Shown piece after piece: positions 7,626 to 15,263 of a stretch of DNA of 64,000 nucleotides. Source of the stretch: DATKSS01 sp035468355 (lineage in GTDB: Bacteria; Chloroflexota; Dormibacteria; Dormibacterales; Dormibacteraceae); NCBI GenBank assembly GCA_035468355.1, contig DATITA010000024.1:1-64000 (forward strand), written 5' to 3'. The notes below the pieces were generated by a model. The model did not search any database and was not told the DNA's origin. It saw only the letters and a list, made by a program, of their open reading frames with translations. Positions within the stretch are counted from its first letter, which is position 1, and every line of letters begins with the position of its first letter. Position numbers and translations under genes: made by a program.

Positions 7626-8165
7626 GTGAGCATGAATCTCGGGGTGAGGCGCGTGTCCGGCGTCAGGTCTGACGACGAGTCGTTTGACGCACTTTTCACC
7701 GCCGAATATGCGCGCGTGGTGCGCATCGCCAACCGCGTGCTGGCCGACCCGAACGAGGCGGAGGACGTAGCCCAGGAGGTCTTTGTCGACTTCCATCGAC
7801 TGCACTCGGCCAGCGCCCAGTACGCGCCGGCGTGGCTGCACCGGGCAGCCGCCCACTCGGCGCTGAACCGTCTGCGCGGGGCCAAGCGCCGGCAGCGGCG
7901 CGAGGTCGCGCAGGCGGTCCAGGAGGGCGACCGCACCCTCGACCCACAAAAGCAGCTCGAGGTCGACGAGGACCGCCGCCGGGTGCGGCAGGGTCTGGCG
8001 CGGCTGGCGCCGAAACCGGCCGCCGTGCTCGTGCTCAGGGCCAGCGGGCTCAGCTACGCGGAAGTCGCGCAGGCGCTCGGCGTCGGCATCGGTCAGGTCG
8101 GAACTTTGTTGAGACGCGCGGAAACAAGCCTGCGCAAGGAGGTCACTCGTGGCACATCTGAATGA
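7626..8165 (+). CDS. ECF-type RNA polymerase sigma factor
   Basis: A 179-residue sigma factor. Region 2 is FDALFTAEYARVVRIANRVLADPNEAEDVAQEVFVDF and region 4 is LAPKPAAVLVLRASGLSYAEVAQALGVGIGQVGTLLRRAETSLR. The start is the GTG at 7626 or the in-frame ATG at 7632. Its 3' end overlaps the anti-sigma gene by 17 bases, the usual arrangement for a regulated sigma/anti-sigma pair. It is the second such pair in the first 10 kb and is not closely similar to the first. Confidence 0.9.
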   Translation: MSMNLGVRRVSGVRSDDESFDALFTAEYARVVRIANRVLADPNEAEDVAQEVFVDFHRLHSASAQYAPAWLHRAAAHSALNRLRGAKRRQRREVAQAVQEGDRTLDPQKQLEVDEDRRRVRQGLARLAPKPAAVLVLRASGLSYAEVAQALGVGIGQVGTLLRRAETSLRKEVTRGTSE

Positions 8166-9252
8166 CGGAACACTGCGCCGGATGATCGATGATCCGGACG
8201 CCAGGACTGGGGCGGACGCCCGCCACCTGGAGACCTGCGCCGAGTGCAAGTCTCGATTTGAGGTCGCCTCGAAGGACGCCTTGGCCATCTCGAGCCTGCT
8301 CGCGGTGCCCGACGCCAACGTCAACGTCGCGCGGGCGCTTCAGCTCGTGCGCTCCGCGCCCGAGGCTCAGCCGCGCTTCGGTTTCCGCCTCCCGGTTGCA
8401 AGGCCCGGCTCCCGGCCCTTCGTCGTCGGCCTCGCGGCCGCAGCGGTCGCGGTCGCTCTGCTCGTCGTGGTCGTGGCCCAGGGTGGCGTCGTGTTCGCCC
8501 CGAGCTCGGTGACACCGGTGCCGGTGACCCTCGCCGACATGGAGGCGCTGTCTCAGCTCAGCAGCTATGGCACGGTCACTTGGACCCAGAAGCCGCAGGT
8601 CCAGGTCGCCACGAGCGCCACGGAGGCGGCCACCGTGTCCGGCCTCCAGGCTCCGAAGGTCGCAAGCCTGCCGCGGGGTGTGTCGTCCGACATCACCTAC
8701 GTCGCGATGTCCCAGGCCAAGGCGGAGTTCACCCTCAGCGCAGCCAAGGCCGCCGCGGCCGCGGCAAGCACAGGCAAGGCGCTGCCCAAGATGCCCGCGG
8801 GCATGGACGGCGTGAAGCTGACCGTCACCGTCGGCCCGGCCGTCGGCGAGGTCTACGGCAAGCTCAGTGCGCCTAAAGGCTCGGATGTGAGCCAGGCGAA
8901 CCTGCCCGAGCTCATCGTGGGCAAGTCTTCGGCCCCCACGGCCACCTCCAGCTCATCCCAGGTCACCGTCAAGCAGCTGGAGCGCTACCTGCTCACGCTG
9001 CCCGGCATCTCACCCGAGCTCGCCGCCGCGATCAAGGCGATCGGTGACCCCAGCACCACCCTTCCCATCCCGGTCCCCATCCAGTACGCGACCTCGTCGA
9101 AAGTCAAGGTCCAGGGCGTCCAGGGCCTTGCCCTGGGGGACAACACTGGAGTCGGCTCGGGCGTCATCTGGGTCAAGAACGGCGTCGTGTACGCGGTCGC
9201 AGGGACGATCAAGCAGTCGGACGCGATCGACATCGCCAATAACCTGAATTAG
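8149..9252 (+). CDS. Zinc-type anti-sigma factor with membrane anchor
   Basis: A 367-residue protein. Residues about 26-33 read HLETCAEC, the HxxxCxxC core of a zinc-binding anti-sigma domain. A transmembrane helix follows at about 88-110, then a 250-residue outer domain rich in Ala, Ser, Thr and Val that resembles no enzyme I know. The GTG start has a strong AAGGAGG six bases upstream, inside the end of the sigma gene, so the two are translationally coupled. It should hold the sigma factor of 7626-8165 at the membrane. Confidence 0.85.
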   Translation: MAHLNDGTLRRMIDDPDARTGADARHLETCAECKSRFEVASKDALAISSLLAVPDANVNVARALQLVRSAPEAQPRFGFRLPVARPGSRPFVVGLAAAAVAVALLVVVVAQGGVVFAPSSVTPVPVTLADMEALSQLSSYGTVTWTQKPQVQVATSATEAATVSGLQAPKVASLPRGVSSDITYVAMSQAKAEFTLSAAKAAAAAASTGKALPKMPAGMDGVKLTVTVGPAVGEVYGKLSAPKGSDVSQANLPELIVGKSSAPTATSSSSQVTVKQLERYLLTLPGISPELAAAIKAIGDPSTTLPIPVPIQYATSSKVKVQGVQGLALGDNTGVGSGVIWVKNGVVYAVAGTIKQSDAIDIANNLN

Positions 9253-9263
9253 CTGTCGGCCGT

Positions 9264-9269
9264 TAGCCT
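9264..9269 (+). promoter_or_regulatory. -10 hexamer TAGCCT, leaderless ABC ATPase gene
   Basis: TAGCCT followed by exactly six bases and a GTG start, the same geometry as at 4236. No ribosome-binding site is present. Confidence 0.5.
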
Positions 9270-9275
9270 GAATCA

Positions 9276-10238
9276 GTGGCTGACGCAGCAGTAGAAAGCA
9301 GGGCGGCCGCCTCCGATGGGGCGGTCGCCGGCTCACCCGCGATCAGGACAGTCGAGCTCTCGAAGAGCTTCGGGCACACAGTCGCGGTGGCGGGCCTCAC
9401 CATGACGGTGCCCCGCGGGGAGGTGTTCGGGTTCCTCGGCCCCAACGGGGCCGGCAAGACCACCTCGGTCAAGCTGCTGCTCGGCCTCCTCAAGCCGACC
9501 TCCGGTCAGGCCTGGCTGCTCGGCCGCCCCATCGGAGACCTTGCGACGCGCCGCCGGATCGGCTATCTGCCCGAGCTGTTCCGCTACCAGGCGTGGCTCT
9601 CGGCGCGAGAGGTGCTCGCCCTCCACTGCGAGCTGGCCCCGCTGCCTCGCTCCAGCTGGGACGACGAGATCTCCACCGCGCTCGAGACCGTCGGCCTGAC
9701 CGAGCGCGCCCGCGACCGGGTCGGCACCTTCTCCAAGGGCATGCAGCAGCGCCTGGGCCTGGGCGCGGCGCTCCTCGGCGAACCCGAGCTGGTGTTCCTC
9801 GACGAGCCAACCTCCGCGCTCGACCCCGTCGGCCGTCACGACGTGCGCCAGATCATCCGCGGGCTCGCGTCGCGCGGCTCTGCCGTCTTCCTCAACTCGC
9901 ACCTGCTCAGCGAAGTCGAGCAGGTCTGCGACCGGGTGGCGGTCGTCGACCACGGCCGCGTCATCGCCTCCGGCACGATGGACGAGCTGTTGAGCGGGAC
10001 CGCCGTGCGCGTGCGCGTCACCGGCCTCGCCCAGGCGGACAGGAACAAGCTGTCCGACTTCGGGAACGTCGACGACGAGGGCGACCAGATGACATTCACC
10101 AACCTGGGCGCCGACCGTGTGCCAGACCTGGTTTCTCAAATCGTCGCGATGGGCGGGCGAATTTACGAGGTGGCGCCTCGACACCAGACGCTCGAGGACC
10201 GCTTCCTCCAGCTGCTCGACGCGGAGGACGACAAGTAG
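9276..10238 (+). CDS. ABC transporter ATP-binding protein
   Basis: A 320-residue ATPase of the CcmA/NatA type. Walker A is GPNGAGKTTS. The signature motif is the variant FSKGMQQRLGLG in place of LSGGQ. Walker B is LVFLDEPTSALD, followed by a switch His in LNSHLLSEVEQV. A C-terminal extension of about 90 residues is typical of DrrA-like exporters. It overlaps the permease gene by one base (TAGTG), and the two should form an ABC-2 exporter. The substrate is unknown. It has its own leaderless-type promoter. Confidence 0.92.
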   Translation: MADAAVESRAAASDGAVAGSPAIRTVELSKSFGHTVAVAGLTMTVPRGEVFGFLGPNGAGKTTSVKLLLGLLKPTSGQAWLLGRPIGDLATRRRIGYLPELFRYQAWLSAREVLALHCELAPLPRSSWDDEISTALETVGLTERARDRVGTFSKGMQQRLGLGAALLGEPELVFLDEPTSALDPVGRHDVRQIIRGLASRGSAVFLNSHLLSEVEQVCDRVAVVDHGRVIASGTMDELLSGTAVRVRVTGLAQADRNKLSDFGNVDDEGDQMTFTNLGADRVPDLVSQIVAMGGRIYEVAPRHQTLEDRFLQLLDAEDDK

Positions 10239-11101
10239 TGCCGCCCATCCTGGTGATCGCGCGGCTGACCATTCAGGAAGCTGCTCGACGGCGCCTGCTG
10301 CTCGCCCTGCTCGTACTCACCCTGATCGTGGTCGGCTTCTCCGGTTGGGGCTTCCACAAGATCACCACCGTGACCCGCAGCGATGGGAGCCCGCTCCCGG
10401 CTGTGCAGGTGGCGCTGATCACCTCGCAGCTCCTGATCGTGGTCGTCTTCATGTACAGCGGAGTGCTCGCGCTCAGCGCAGCAGTCGTGGCGGGACCGCT
10501 CATCTCGAGCGAGGTGGAAAGCGGGCTCTTGCTGTCGATGCTCGCTCGGCCGCTGCGGCGCAGCGAGGTCGTGATCGGCAAGTGGCTCGGTCTCGCCATC
10601 CTGGTCGCGGCCTATGCCGCCGGCTCCGCGTTCCTGGAGCTCGCGGCCGTGGACTGGGCGACCGGCTACCTCCCGCCGCACCCGGTCCAGCTTGTGATCT
10701 ACGTCGGGGCGGAGGGATTGGTCCTGCTCTCGCTCGGCCTGGCGCTATCAACTCGTCTGTCCGGGATCACCGGCGGGGTGATCGCGCTGGTCGCGTGGCT
10801 GATGGGCTGGATCGGCGGTGTGGTCGGCGACATCGGCGCCGGCCTCCAAAACCAGGCGGTCGAGAACGTCGGCGTGGTCAGCCACCTGCTCTTGCCGAGC
10901 GACGGGCTGTGGCGCGGCGCCATCTACGCCATGGAGCCGGATACCCTGCTGGCGACGCTGCGCGCCGCCGGCACAGTCGCGCGCGCCAACCCGTTCGCCG
11001 CGGTGGACCCCCCATCGACCGCTTTTCTGCTCTGGGTCATCGTGTGGTTCGCGCTGATGCTGGGCCTGAGCATCTGGAGCTTCAGGACCCGGGAGATCTA
11101 A
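10238..11101 (+). CDS. ABC-2 type transporter permease
   Basis: A 287-residue membrane protein with about six helices and a large loop after helix 1. The stretch ISSEVESGLLLSMLARPLRRSEVVIGKWLG is the conserved cytoplasmic segment of ABC-2 permeases. The GTG start overlaps the stop of the ATPase gene by one base. The open frame runs back through the ATPase gene but that part is a shadow. Together with the ATPase it would export a small molecule, lipid or sugar. Nothing narrows this down. Confidence 0.85.
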   Translation: MPPILVIARLTIQEAARRRLLLALLVLTLIVVGFSGWGFHKITTVTRSDGSPLPAVQVALITSQLLIVVVFMYSGVLALSAAVVAGPLISSEVESGLLLSMLARPLRRSEVVIGKWLGLAILVAAYAAGSAFLELAAVDWATGYLPPHPVQLVIYVGAEGLVLLSLGLALSTRLSGITGGVIALVAWLMGWIGGVVGDIGAGLQNQAVENVGVVSHLLLPSDGLWRGAIYAMEPDTLLATLRAAGTVARANPFAAVDPPSTAFLLWVIVWFALMLGLSIWSFRTREI

Positions 11102-11174
11102 GGGTCCCGCGGCGTAGGACATCCCTCGCGCGAAGCGCCTTAAGGACGCACCTTACTGATTGCTCACCCGCGCC
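11102..11174. repeat. Intergenic repeat copy A1 (about 75 bp)
   Basis: The segment 11126-11172 matches 52282-52329 at about 80%, including CTTAxTGATTGCTCxCCCGCG and the CGCG/AAGCGC centre. Its left end GGGTCCCGCGG also recurs at 11270. It lies between the ABC permease gene and gdh, where there is no gene. It may be a small mobile element or a structured RNA. Confidence 0.65.
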
Positions 11175-11195
11175 TTCTGAGCCCAGGGCGGAGCT

Positions 11196-11217
11196 GTAGG
11201 CCGGATTTACTCCGGCC
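11196..11217 (+). repeat. REP-like hairpin GTAG-GCCGGA-5-TCCGGC
   Basis: A GTAG tetranucleotide runs into a 7-bp stem (GGCCGGA, loop TTTAC, TCCGGCC). This is the layout of bacterial REP elements mobilised by RAYT transposases. A second one lies at 52394. No RAYT gene is in the window. Confidence 0.55.
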
Positions 11218-11264
11218 GTCCCCAGGCAATCTCTTCAAGGCGCCTCCCATCGTGCTGTGGGAGA

Positions 11265-11310
11265 GGAGGGGGTCCCGCGGGGGAGGACACCTGTCCTCAC
11301 CCGCGCCTCA
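11265..11310. repeat. Short repeat copy A2: solo terminal hairpin
   Basis: GGAGGGGGTCCCGCGGGGGAG matches the end of the repeat at 52340. CGCGGGGGAGGACA (11276-11289) and TGTCCTCACCCGCG (11292-11305) form a 14-bp stem with one mismatch and a 2-base loop. It looks like the two ends of the repeat joined after loss of the middle. It begins right after the gdh stop on the minus strand and could also act as its 3' hairpin. Confidence 0.55.
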
Positions 11311-12582
11311 TCAGGGGTAGAGGCCGCGTTCCCGGGTCGCGCCCGCCACCCTCGACACCGCCTGCACGTAGGCGGCCATGCGCATGTCGAGCTTGCGCTC
11401 GAGCTTGGTCTTGAGCACCTCGCCGAAGGCGCGTGAGAGGATCGCCTTCAACTTCTGGTTCACCTCGTGCTCCGACCAGAAAAAGGACTGCAGGTCCTGG
11501 ACCCATTCGAAGTACGAGACCGTGACCCCGCCCGCGTTGGCGAGGATGTCAGGCACCACGAAGATGTCGCGCTCCCGGAAGATTGCGTCCGCCTCCGGGG
11601 TCGTCGGCCCGTTGGCGCCCTCGACGATCAGCGTGGCCTTGACGTCGCGAGCATTGCGCGAGGTCAGCTGGTTGCCGATGGCGGCCGGGACGAGGAGGTC
11701 GCAGTCGAGGGTGAGGATGTCCTGGTTGCTGATCGCCTGCGCCCCTGGGAACCCATTCAAGGTCTTCTCTCGCGCCCGGTATTCGAGCACGCGCTTGATC
11801 GAAAGCCCGAGCGGGTTGTAGATGCCGCCGTAATCCTCTGAGACGGCGATCACCGTGCACCCCGCCTCTTCAAGCAGCTTCGCGCTGATGCTGCCGACGT
11901 TGCCAAAGCCCTGCACGACCACGCGCGTCTGGTGCGGGTTGCGGTCCAGGTGCTCCAGCGCCGCCATCGCGCAAATGGTCACGCCGCGACCGGTGGCCTC
12001 GATGCGGCCGAGCGAGCCGCCCACCTCGATCGGCTTGCCCGTGACCGAAGCGGGCGCCGAGAAGCCGAGGTGCATCGACAGCGTGTCCATGATCCACGCC
12101 ATGGTCTGACCGTTGGTGTTGACGTCCGGCGCCGGGATGTCGCGGTCCGCTCCGATGAGGATCGAGATCTCGGTGGCGAAACGCCGCGTCATGTGCTCGA
12201 GCTCGTTGAGCGAGAGCTCGCTGGGGTTGACGATGATGCCGCCTTTTGCGCCGCCGAACGGGATGTTGACGACCGCGCACTTCCACGTCATCCACATCGC
12301 CAGGGCCTTGACCTCGTTGAGGGAGACGTCGGGGTGATACCGGATGCCGCCCTTGGCCGGGCCGCGGTTGATGTTGTGCTGCACCCGGTAGCCGGTGAAC
12401 ATCCGCAGGTGGCCCGTATCCATCTTCACGGGGAAGTTGCAGGTGAACTCCCGCTGGACCTCGCGCAGCACCTCCCGCAGCCAGGGCTCGAGCTTGATGA
12501 TCTCGGCGGCCTCATCGAACTGCGACTGGGCGGTGCGCCATTCATCAGCTTCGACGACAGGTTTGAGCTGTGCTGCGCTCAC
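11311..12582 (-). CDS. gdhA: Glutamate dehydrogenase (Glu/Leu/Phe/Val family)
   Basis: A 423-residue oxidative deaminase. The catalytic region is NRGPAKGGIRYHPDVSLNEVKALAMWMTWKCAVVNIPFGGAKGGI, with the family lysines. The dinucleotide-binding part follows with VVVQGFGNVGSISAKLLEEAG. Length matches hexameric NAD(P)-dependent glutamate dehydrogenases. It interconverts glutamate and 2-oxoglutarate plus ammonia. The GTG start overlaps the stop of the upstream thiamine-diphosphate enzyme by four bases (GTGA), so the genes are coupled. A palindromic repeat lies directly after its stop. The coenzyme preference cannot be told. Confidence 0.92.
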   Translation of the reverse strand: MSAAQLKPVVEADEWRTAQSQFDEAAEIIKLEPWLREVLREVQREFTCNFPVKMDTGHLRMFTGYRVQHNINRGPAKGGIRYHPDVSLNEVKALAMWMTWKCAVVNIPFGGAKGGIIVNPSELSLNELEHMTRRFATEISILIGADRDIPAPDVNTNGQTMAWIMDTLSMHLGFSAPASVTGKPIEVGGSLGRIEATGRGVTICAMAALEHLDRNPHQTRVVVQGFGNVGSISAKLLEEAGCTVIAVSEDYGGIYNPLGLSIKRVLEYRAREKTLNGFPGAQAISNQDILTLDCDLLVPAAIGNQLTSRNARDVKATLIVEGANGPTTPEADAIFRERDIFVVPDILANAGGVTVSYFEWVQDLQSFFWSEHEVNQKLKAILSRAFGEVLKTKLERKLDMRMAAYVQAVSRVAGATRERGLYP

Positions 12583-14207
12583 ATCAACACAGATGATCGC
12601 GGATATTCGGCCCCGGGGTCACAAATAACGTTGATGCACGCGGGGAGGCCCGACTTGAAAGCGCGCTCGAGGGCCGGCCTGATCTCTTCCGGCCGATCCA
12701 CCATCTCACCGTGGCCCCCCAGGGACTCCACGATCCTGTCGTACCTCGTCCGGTGGCCGAGGTCGGCCGCGATGCTGGTCCCTAGCATGCTCTGCATGGG
12801 GTGCTTCTCGAGCGCCCAGATGCCGTTGTTGCCGACCACGCAGACGACCGGGATCCGGTGGCGGACCATGGTGTCGAACTCCATCGCCGAGAACCCGAAG
12901 GCGCCGTCCCCCGAGAGCAGGATGACCTGCCGTTGCGGGTGGGCAAGCTTGGCGGCCAGGGCGTAGCCGGGGCCGGAACCGAGGCAGCCGAAAGGCCCGG
13001 GGTCGATCCACAGCCCCGGCTTCTGCCTCTCGATCAAGCGGCCGGCGAACGAGACGAAGTCCCCGCCGTCGCCCACGATGATCGCGTCTGGGTCGCTGAA
13101 TCGGTCCACCTCTGCGATCAGCCGCGCAGGATGGACGGGCGAGGAGTCCGAGCGCACCATCGTTTCGTCGCGCCGGCGCGATGCCGCCTCTGCCTCACGC
13201 AGCCTGCCGAGCCACTCGGGCCGCTCGGCGCCACCGCCGACGGCGTTTGCGAGCGCGCCCAACGCCGCCTTCAGGTCGCCGTAGATCGAGACCTCTCCGG
13301 CTCGGTGCTTGCGGTGGCTGTCCACGTCGATGAAGATCAGGCGCGCGTCTTCGGCGAAAACCGGCGGCTGGCCGAAGTTCAAGCGGAAGTCCAGGAGCGC
13401 CCCGACCACCACGATCACGTCCGCCTCACCCAGGGCCGGCCCCCGCGCGCGGGGAAAGAACAGGGGGTGTGCGGGCGGCAGCGCCCCGCGCGCCATCCCG
13501 TTTACCGTCAGCGGAAGTTGCGCGGTCTCGACCAGGGCTTTCAGCTCGTCCTCGGCATGGGCCCACCACACGCTGCCGCCCGCGATCACGGCGGGTCGAT
13601 GCGCGCCCCCGATGAGTCGCGCCGCGCGGGCCACCAGGTCCGGGTCGGGCGAGGCACCGAGGTCGGGGGTGAGGTGCTCTGTCGCCTCGCGCAGGTCGGC
13701 GGCACCGAAGAACACATCGAGCGGGATGTCCATGAAGACCGGCCCGGTGCGAGCGCTCAAGGCGGTTCGAACGCATTCGGCCGCCGTGGCGTAAGCATCT
13801 TCCGCATCGGTCAGAGTCACCGCTTTCTTGGTGATGCTCTTGACGACCTCGACATGGTCCATCTCCTGGAGTGAGCCCATGCCCCAACGCGCCTGCGGCG
13901 CGCGGCCTCCGATCACGAAGAGCGGGCTGTCGCCGGACTGCGCCTGCGCGAGCGCCGACGTCGCATTGGTCACCCCGGGCCCGGCGGTCACGGCCGCGAC
14001 GCCGCACTGCCTCGTCACCTTCGCCCAACCCTCGGCGGCGAACGCGGCGGACTGCTCGTGGCGCACGTCGATGATCCGGATACCGTGCGCCTCGGCTCCC
14101 ATGAGGATGGGCCAGATGTGACCGCCGTTCAGCGTGAAGAGGTGACTGACCCCTGCGCGCTTGAGCGCCAGCGCGATCAGCTCGCCGGCGTTGGCTGAAT
14201 CGGCCAC
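12579..14207 (-). CDS. Thiamine-diphosphate enzyme, acetolactate synthase-like
   Basis: A 542-residue enzyme with the three domains of the acetolactate synthase group. The N-terminal PYR domain has the catalytic Glu in DVRHEQSAAFAAEGWAKV. The centre is a Rossmann-like domain. The C-terminal PP domain has the cofactor motif GDGAFGFSAMEFDTMVRHRIPVVCVVGNN. It could make acetolactate or act as a 2-hydroxyacyl-CoA lyase or oxalyl-CoA decarboxylase. No small regulatory subunit is next to it, which argues against a standard IlvB. The GTG at 14207 overlaps the preceding stop by one base and fits the usual start. It lies between the isoaspartyl peptidase gene and gdh. Confidence 0.85.
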   Translation of the reverse strand: MADSANAGELIALALKRAGVSHLFTLNGGHIWPILMGAEAHGIRIIDVRHEQSAAFAAEGWAKVTRQCGVAAVTAGPGVTNATSALAQAQSGDSPLFVIGGRAPQARWGMGSLQEMDHVEVVKSITKKAVTLTDAEDAYATAAECVRTALSARTGPVFMDIPLDVFFGAADLREATEHLTPDLGASPDPDLVARAARLIGGAHRPAVIAGGSVWWAHAEDELKALVETAQLPLTVNGMARGALPPAHPLFFPRARGPALGEADVIVVVGALLDFRLNFGQPPVFAEDARLIFIDVDSHRKHRAGEVSIYGDLKAALGALANAVGGGAERPEWLGRLREAEAASRRRDETMVRSDSSPVHPARLIAEVDRFSDPDAIIVGDGGDFVSFAGRLIERQKPGLWIDPGPFGCLGSGPGYALAAKLAHPQRQVILLSGDGAFGFSAMEFDTMVRHRIPVVCVVGNNGIWALEKHPMQSMLGTSIAADLGHRTRYDRIVESLGGHGEMVDRPEEIRPALERAFKSGLPACINVICDPGAEYPRSSVLM

Positions 14208-15028
14208 TACTGCGCGATCGCGAAAGGCATGGCCGGCGTGTTGAAAGCAGCCTGGGGAGGGCCGTCGCGACCGATGACGATCACCCCGCCCTCGGCCTTG
14301 AGCACGCGACCGAGCATTTCGACGGCGCCGTGCGCCACCTTCTCTGCTTCCAGCCCGTGCTCCAGCTCGACCACCATCAGGCGGGCCAGGCCCAACCGGA
14401 TGAATGCTTCGCCCTTGCCGGTCCCGCAGACCGCGCCGAACCGATCGTCGGCGTAGAAGCCCGCACCCGGTATCGGCGAATCGCCGATGCGCCCGGGCAG
14501 CTTGCCCGTGACGCCGCCGGTCGACACGGCCACCGCCAAACGACCGTCCGAATCGCGCGCCACCGCACCGACGGTGTCGGCGCCGTGGAGGAGCTCCTGG
14601 CGCTTGCGGTCGGTGACGAAGATCGAGGGGTCGCACATCTCGAGCCCGTTCTCGCGGGCGAACCGTGACGCGCCGTCGGCCACCAGCAGCACGTGGCGGC
14701 CGTCTAGCATGACCGCGAGCGCAAGGTCGATGGGATGGCGGACGTCGCGCAGGCCCGCCGCGCCGCCGGCGGCCAGGTCAGCGCCGCGCATGACTCCAGC
14801 GTCGAGCTCGACCACCCCGTCCCGGTTCAGGCACGCACCGATTCCCGCATTGAGCAGCGGCTCGTCCTCCATGTGGCGCACGGCGGCCACTGCGGCGTCG
14901 AGGGCGCCGTCGCGGATCCGTGCCCAGCCCGCGTCGCGGGCGCGCTCCACGGCGGCCTGCCGCGAGGCGCGCTCCGACTCTGGGATCGGGCCGGCGCCTC
15001 CGTGAACGATCAGCGCCGCCTGCGCCAT
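14207..15028 (-). CDS. Isoaspartyl peptidase / L-asparaginase
   Basis: A 273-residue N-terminal nucleophile hydrolase precursor. It begins ALIVHGGAGPI as in plant-type asparaginases. The precursor should cleave itself before Thr152 in HGADTVGAVARD, making that Thr the nucleophile. GGVTGKLPGRIGDSPIPGAGFYAD is the substrate-binding region. It removes isoaspartyl residues from peptides or cleaves asparagine. I start it at the ATG at 15028, since the longer frame adds only low-complexity residues. It is coupled by a one-base overlap to the thiamine-diphosphate enzyme. Pcm, another isoaspartyl-repair protein, is encoded at 24888. Confidence 0.92.
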   Translation of the reverse strand: MAQAALIVHGGAGPIPESERASRQAAVERARDAGWARIRDGALDAAVAAVRHMEDEPLLNAGIGACLNRDGVVELDAGVMRGADLAAGGAAGLRDVRHPIDLALAVMLDGRHVLLVADGASRFARENGLEMCDPSIFVTDRKRQELLHGADTVGAVARDSDGRLAVAVSTGGVTGKLPGRIGDSPIPGAGFYADDRFGAVCGTGKGEAFIRLGLARLMVVELEHGLEAEKVAHGAVEMLGRVLKAEGGVIVIGRDGPPQAAFNTPAMPFAIAQ

Positions 15029-15041
15029 CTCTGGGAGCGGT

Positions 15042-15242
15042 CTACAGCGCTTGCGGCACGGGCCAGTCTGACCGCCGTTCGACAAAGCGGCGTTCGGCGA
15101 CGCGCCTGTCGAACGGGTAGAGCACGCGACGGCCGGCGGCTGCGCGAACCGGGTCGCGCCGCTCGGCGAACCGCCGCTCGACACCGGAGCGCCGTCCGCC
15201 TTCGCGCCTCTCAGGCCCGCGCGGCATCAGATTTGCATCCAC
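15042..15242 (-). CDS. Small Arg-rich protein with ERR repeats
   Basis: A 66-residue protein with nearly a third arginine. The pattern ERRxGxRRSGVERRFAERR is partly repeated as VAERRFVERR. The GTG start has GGAGG six bases upstream, better than most genes here, which supports real translation. It lies 21 bases after the ThyX-like gene and 13 bases before the isoaspartyl peptidase gene, all on one strand. Similar ERR-rich short proteins appear in other genomes, without known function as far as I know. RNA or membrane binding is only a guess. Confidence 0.55.
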   Translation of the reverse strand: MDANLMPRGPERREGGRRSGVERRFAERRDPVRAAAGRRVLYPFDRRVAERRFVERRSDWPVPQAL

Positions 15243-15263
15243 CCTCTTCCTCCGGTCGAGATG

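Noticed and set aside
11102..11310. Repeats considered as a CRISPR array
   Set aside because: Copies are in opposite orientations, unequal in length and not regularly spaced; no cas genes.
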